Below are positions 62,230 through 64,000 of a DNA stretch of 64,000 nucleotides, piece after piece. The translations under genes were made by a program, and so were the position numbers. The notes beneath the pieces were generated by a model. It was given only the letters and a program-made list of their open reading frames with translations. It made no database searches and was not told the DNA's origin. Each line of letters starts with the position of its first letter. Positions within the stretch are counted from its first letter, which is position 1. The stretch is from Mesorhizobium sp. GTDB lineage: Bacteria > Pseudomonadota > Alphaproteobacteria > Rhizobiales > Rhizobiaceae. The stretch spans positions 1 through 64,000 of the forward strand of contig SAKE01000024.1 of NCBI GenBank assembly GCA_004017275.1. The letters are read 5' to 3'.

Positions 62230-62829
62230 GTGAAAGCGCTTGTCGTGGTTTGCCATCCGGCTGCCGATAGTTTCAATCACGCGCTGGCGGAAGCGGTGCG
62301 GGCGGCTTGGACATCCGCGGGGTGTGATGTCGTCTTTCATGATCTTTACGCAGAAGGTTTTGATCCGCTTCTGTCCGCGTCCGAAGCTCGGGGCACGTCG
62401 ACCGCGGACAAGACAGTCGCAGCGCATATTGCCGAGCTTCGTGCCTGTGATCTGCTCGCTGTCATTCATCCCAATTGCTGGGGCGCGCCGCCGGCAATGA
62501 TGAAGGGCTGGATCGATCGCGTGTTCGCCCCGGAGGCCGCCTACACATTCGCCAAAGGCGTGGACAGTGGGGACGATCCGATCGGCCTGTTGCGGACGCG
62601 CGCGGCTTTGATCCTGAACACGGGCAACACTCCGGCCGAACGTGAGAAGAATCACTTCGGCGACCCGCTCGATCATATCTGGCGGCGGTGCATTCTCGAA
62701 TTTTGCGGCGTGAAGCATGTGAGCCGCGCGCTATTTGGTGTCGTCGCCACAAGTTCCCGCAACGAGCGACGAGCGTGGGTGGAACAGGCTGGAAAGATGG
62801 CGCGGGAAATGTGGGAGCTAGTGTTGTGA
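62230..62829 (+). CDS. NAD(P)H oxidoreductase, flavodoxin-like fold
   Basis: 199 aa, GTG start with GGGAGAGG upstream. Flavodoxin_2 family (MdaB/KefF/quinone reductase type): ALVVVCHPAADSFNHALAEA phosphate loop, IHPNCWGAPPAMMKGWIDRVF, ALILNTGNTPAEREKNHFGDPLDHIW. Predicted FMN/FAD-dependent quinone or nitro-compound reductase in the cytoplasm. Its last four codons and stop lie inside the right 37-bp repeat, so the native C-terminus may have been replaced. Confidence 0.88.
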   Translation: MKALVVVCHPAADSFNHALAEAVRAAWTSAGCDVVFHDLYAEGFDPLLSASEARGTSTADKTVAAHIAELRACDLLAVIHPNCWGAPPAMMKGWIDRVFAPEAAYTFAKGVDSGDDPIGLLRTRAALILNTGNTPAEREKNHFGDPLDHIWRRCILEFCGVKHVSRALFGVVATSSRNERRAWVEQAGKMAREMWELVL

Positions 62830-62856
62830 CACTAACGCTTGTTTCGCCCTTGCGAC
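62820..62856. repeat. 37-bp direct repeat, right copy
   Basis: 36/37 identical to 61914-61950. It overlaps the oxidoreductase stop on one side and joins directly to the truncated IS630 transposase on the other. Contains the dyad AGTGT-TGTG-ACACT. Confidence 0.85.
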
Positions 62857-63438
62857 CTTTCTTCATCGGCAGGCCGGGCTGGGTGCGGTCGAGGGCTTGA
62901 ATCTGGCTCTTTTCATCGACACACAGCACCAGTGCCTTGTCCGGCGGATCAAGATAGAGCCCGACCACATCCTCGACCTTGGCGGCGAAGTTCTTGTCGC
63001 GCGAGACTTTGAACGTCTTGACAAGATGCGGCTTCAGCCCGTGCGCCCGCAGATCCGCTGGACGCTGCTGGAGATGCCTGCCGCCGCCGCCATGCTGCGC
63101 GTGCTCCAACGGGTCGCGTTCGGCGGTTTCTCGTGCAGCGTCATGTGCACCACCTGCTTAATCTTCTCGGGCGCCAGCGGCTTGACGCGCAAGGGACGGG
63201 TTGCGTCCCTCAAGAGCCCATCCACCCCCTTGACCACATAGCGGCGGCGCCAGCGGCGCACCGTCAGCAGACTTTTGCCGACCACCGACGCAATCGCCTC
63301 CGCCGTCAATCCATCGCTCGCCAACAGCACGATCCGCGCCCGCCAAACCACCTTCTGGGGCGTGTTCCGGTCCCGGACCAGCCGCTCCAGTCGCTCACGA
63401 TCAGCTGTGCTGATCGAAATCCGTTCGATCGTCCTCAT
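62857..63438 (-). pseudogene. IS630 family transposase, frameshifted and truncated
   Basis: The N-terminal helix-turn-helix part (ASDGLTAEAIASVVGKSLLTVRRWRRRYVVKGVDGLL) runs to about 63050 where the frame shifts; the second frame continues RAHGLKPHLVKTFKVSRD, CVDEKSQIQALDRTQPGLP (first catalytic aspartate in VDEKSQ) and stops being IS630-like after MKKGR, at the 37-bp repeat. The remaining DDE residues and the left inverted repeat are lost. A dead remnant of an insertion sequence. Confidence 0.88.
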
Positions 63439-63539
63439 CGGCCCAAACTCGCAGGTCTGCGCCGATTTGTGAATCGTCTGTCAGCGTCGGAACAAGCGGC
63501 TACACGCTTTGCGCGTCCAAAAGGACGCGCGTCGCAATG

Positions 63540-64000
63540 TCAGACCTTGGCGACGATCCGCATGAAGGCCGGCATGTCATCGCCGAAACCTACTGTGGAA
63601 TCGTTGTCTTCCTGGTGGCGTTGGCGGGCAGGGCGGTTGCTGTCGCGCTGCGGCCTGGTGTCGCCGCGTTCCGGTGCGCGCTGTTCGTTACGATCGGATG
63701 ATTTGCGCTCGGTGTTTTCCGAACGGATCGCTTCCTTGCGCACGCGCCGTTCACCGATGTCGGCGACCGCGGCGTCGGCCACATCAGGCTGCTCGTCGCG
63801 TACCGCTGCCGGAGCCGCATCTTCGCTGTGCCTGGCGTGGCGTTCGCGCGGTTTGCGCTCGCCGCCCTTTTCCCTGCGATCATGGTCCTTGCGGTCGTCA
63901 TCCTTGCGTCCGGCGCGGCGCGGCGCGCCCTTGCCACGACGCGGAGCATCGTCCTCGCCTTCGCTGGCGACCACAGTCGACAGATCGCCGTCATGCCACT
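63540..64000 (-). CDS. DEAD-box RNA helicase, C-terminal part (cut by window edge)
   Basis: Only the last ~153 codons are inside the window. They are a highly charged arginine/aspartate-rich tail (RRGKGAPRRAGRKDDDRKDHDRREKGGER) ending FGDDMPAFMRIVAKV, the usual end of the long RhlE-type helicases of Rhizobiales. The helicase core lies beyond the window, so the assignment rests on the tail and is moderately secure. Reading continues open to the edge. Confidence 0.72.
   Translation of the reverse strand, partial: WHDGDLSTVVASEGEDDAPRRGKGAPRRAGRKDDDRKDHDRREKGGERKPRERHARHSEDAAPAAVRDEQPDVADAAVADIGERRVRKEAIRSENTERKSSDRNEQRAPERGDTRPQRDSNRPARQRHQEDNDSTVGFGDDMPAFMRIVAKV

Overview
The window looks like chromosome of a Mesorhizobium-type alphaproteobacterium (Rhizobiales). 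Evidence: uniformly high G+C with C/G-ending codons, frequent GTG/TTG starts, rhizobial intergenic palindromes, and gene neighbourhoods typical of the order (NDUFA12-DUF2155-aat-accC-accB-aroQ; rne-amidase-mrcA-prfB; two-domain cold-shock gene next to DUF192; panB-panC). No tRNA, rRNA, CRISPR array or prophage was seen.

Layout. 1-7.9 kb: two tandem lipoprotein hydrolases, threonine dehydratase, DUF1697, DUF2218, glyoxalase I, a double cold-shock protein, DUF192 and an alpha/beta hydrolase. 8.0-14.9 kb: a tightly packed seven-gene catabolic operon (NitT/TauT-type ABC importer, two SDR dehydrogenases, creatininase-family amidohydrolase, agmatinase-family ureohydrolase), divergent from a LysR regulator across a perfect 15-bp dyad. 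15-18.7 kb: HD protein, cysE, DUF3126, two unknown membrane proteins, gamma carbonic anhydrase. 18.77-20.79 kb: an AT-richer four-gene cassette with a HEPN-motif protein and a PD-(D/E)XK-like protein. 21-29.7 kb: BTLCP protease, double PilZ protein, PAS protein, rhomboid, CBS protein, YjhX-family protein, gatB, acetyltransferase, VanZ-like protein, panB-panC, plus two terminators with no gene upstream of them. 30-50.5 kb: housekeeping block (complex I assembly factor, fatty-acid synthesis initiation, aroQ, DsbA-like, M48 protease, aminotransferase, glutaminase, RNase E, cell-wall amidase, PBP1A, RF2 with a programmed frameshift, two GFA proteins, OmpA-type lipoprotein).

50.5-57.6 kb is a compact genomic island. 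An 80-bp sequence from the 3' end of the OmpA-type lipoprotein gene is repeated (79/80) at the far side. Between the copies lie two divergent transcription units: a DegT-type aminotransferase with a B12-binding-type radical SAM enzyme, and a methyltransferase, NeuD-like acetyltransferase, beta-propeller protein, glycosyltransferase-like protein and WbqC-like protein. Together they suggest synthesis of an unusual modified surface sugar. This is the best candidate here for an undescribed system; the HEPN/PD-(D/E)XK cassette is second.

57.8-64 kb is a patchy region: a secreted protein, an ankyrin-cytochrome c fusion, DUF2798, an NmrA-like reductase divergent from a LysR regulator, a rhizobial repeat, a decayed HxlR regulator, an NAD(P)H oxidoreductase, a broken IS630 transposase and the C-terminal end of a DEAD-box helicase cut by the window edge.
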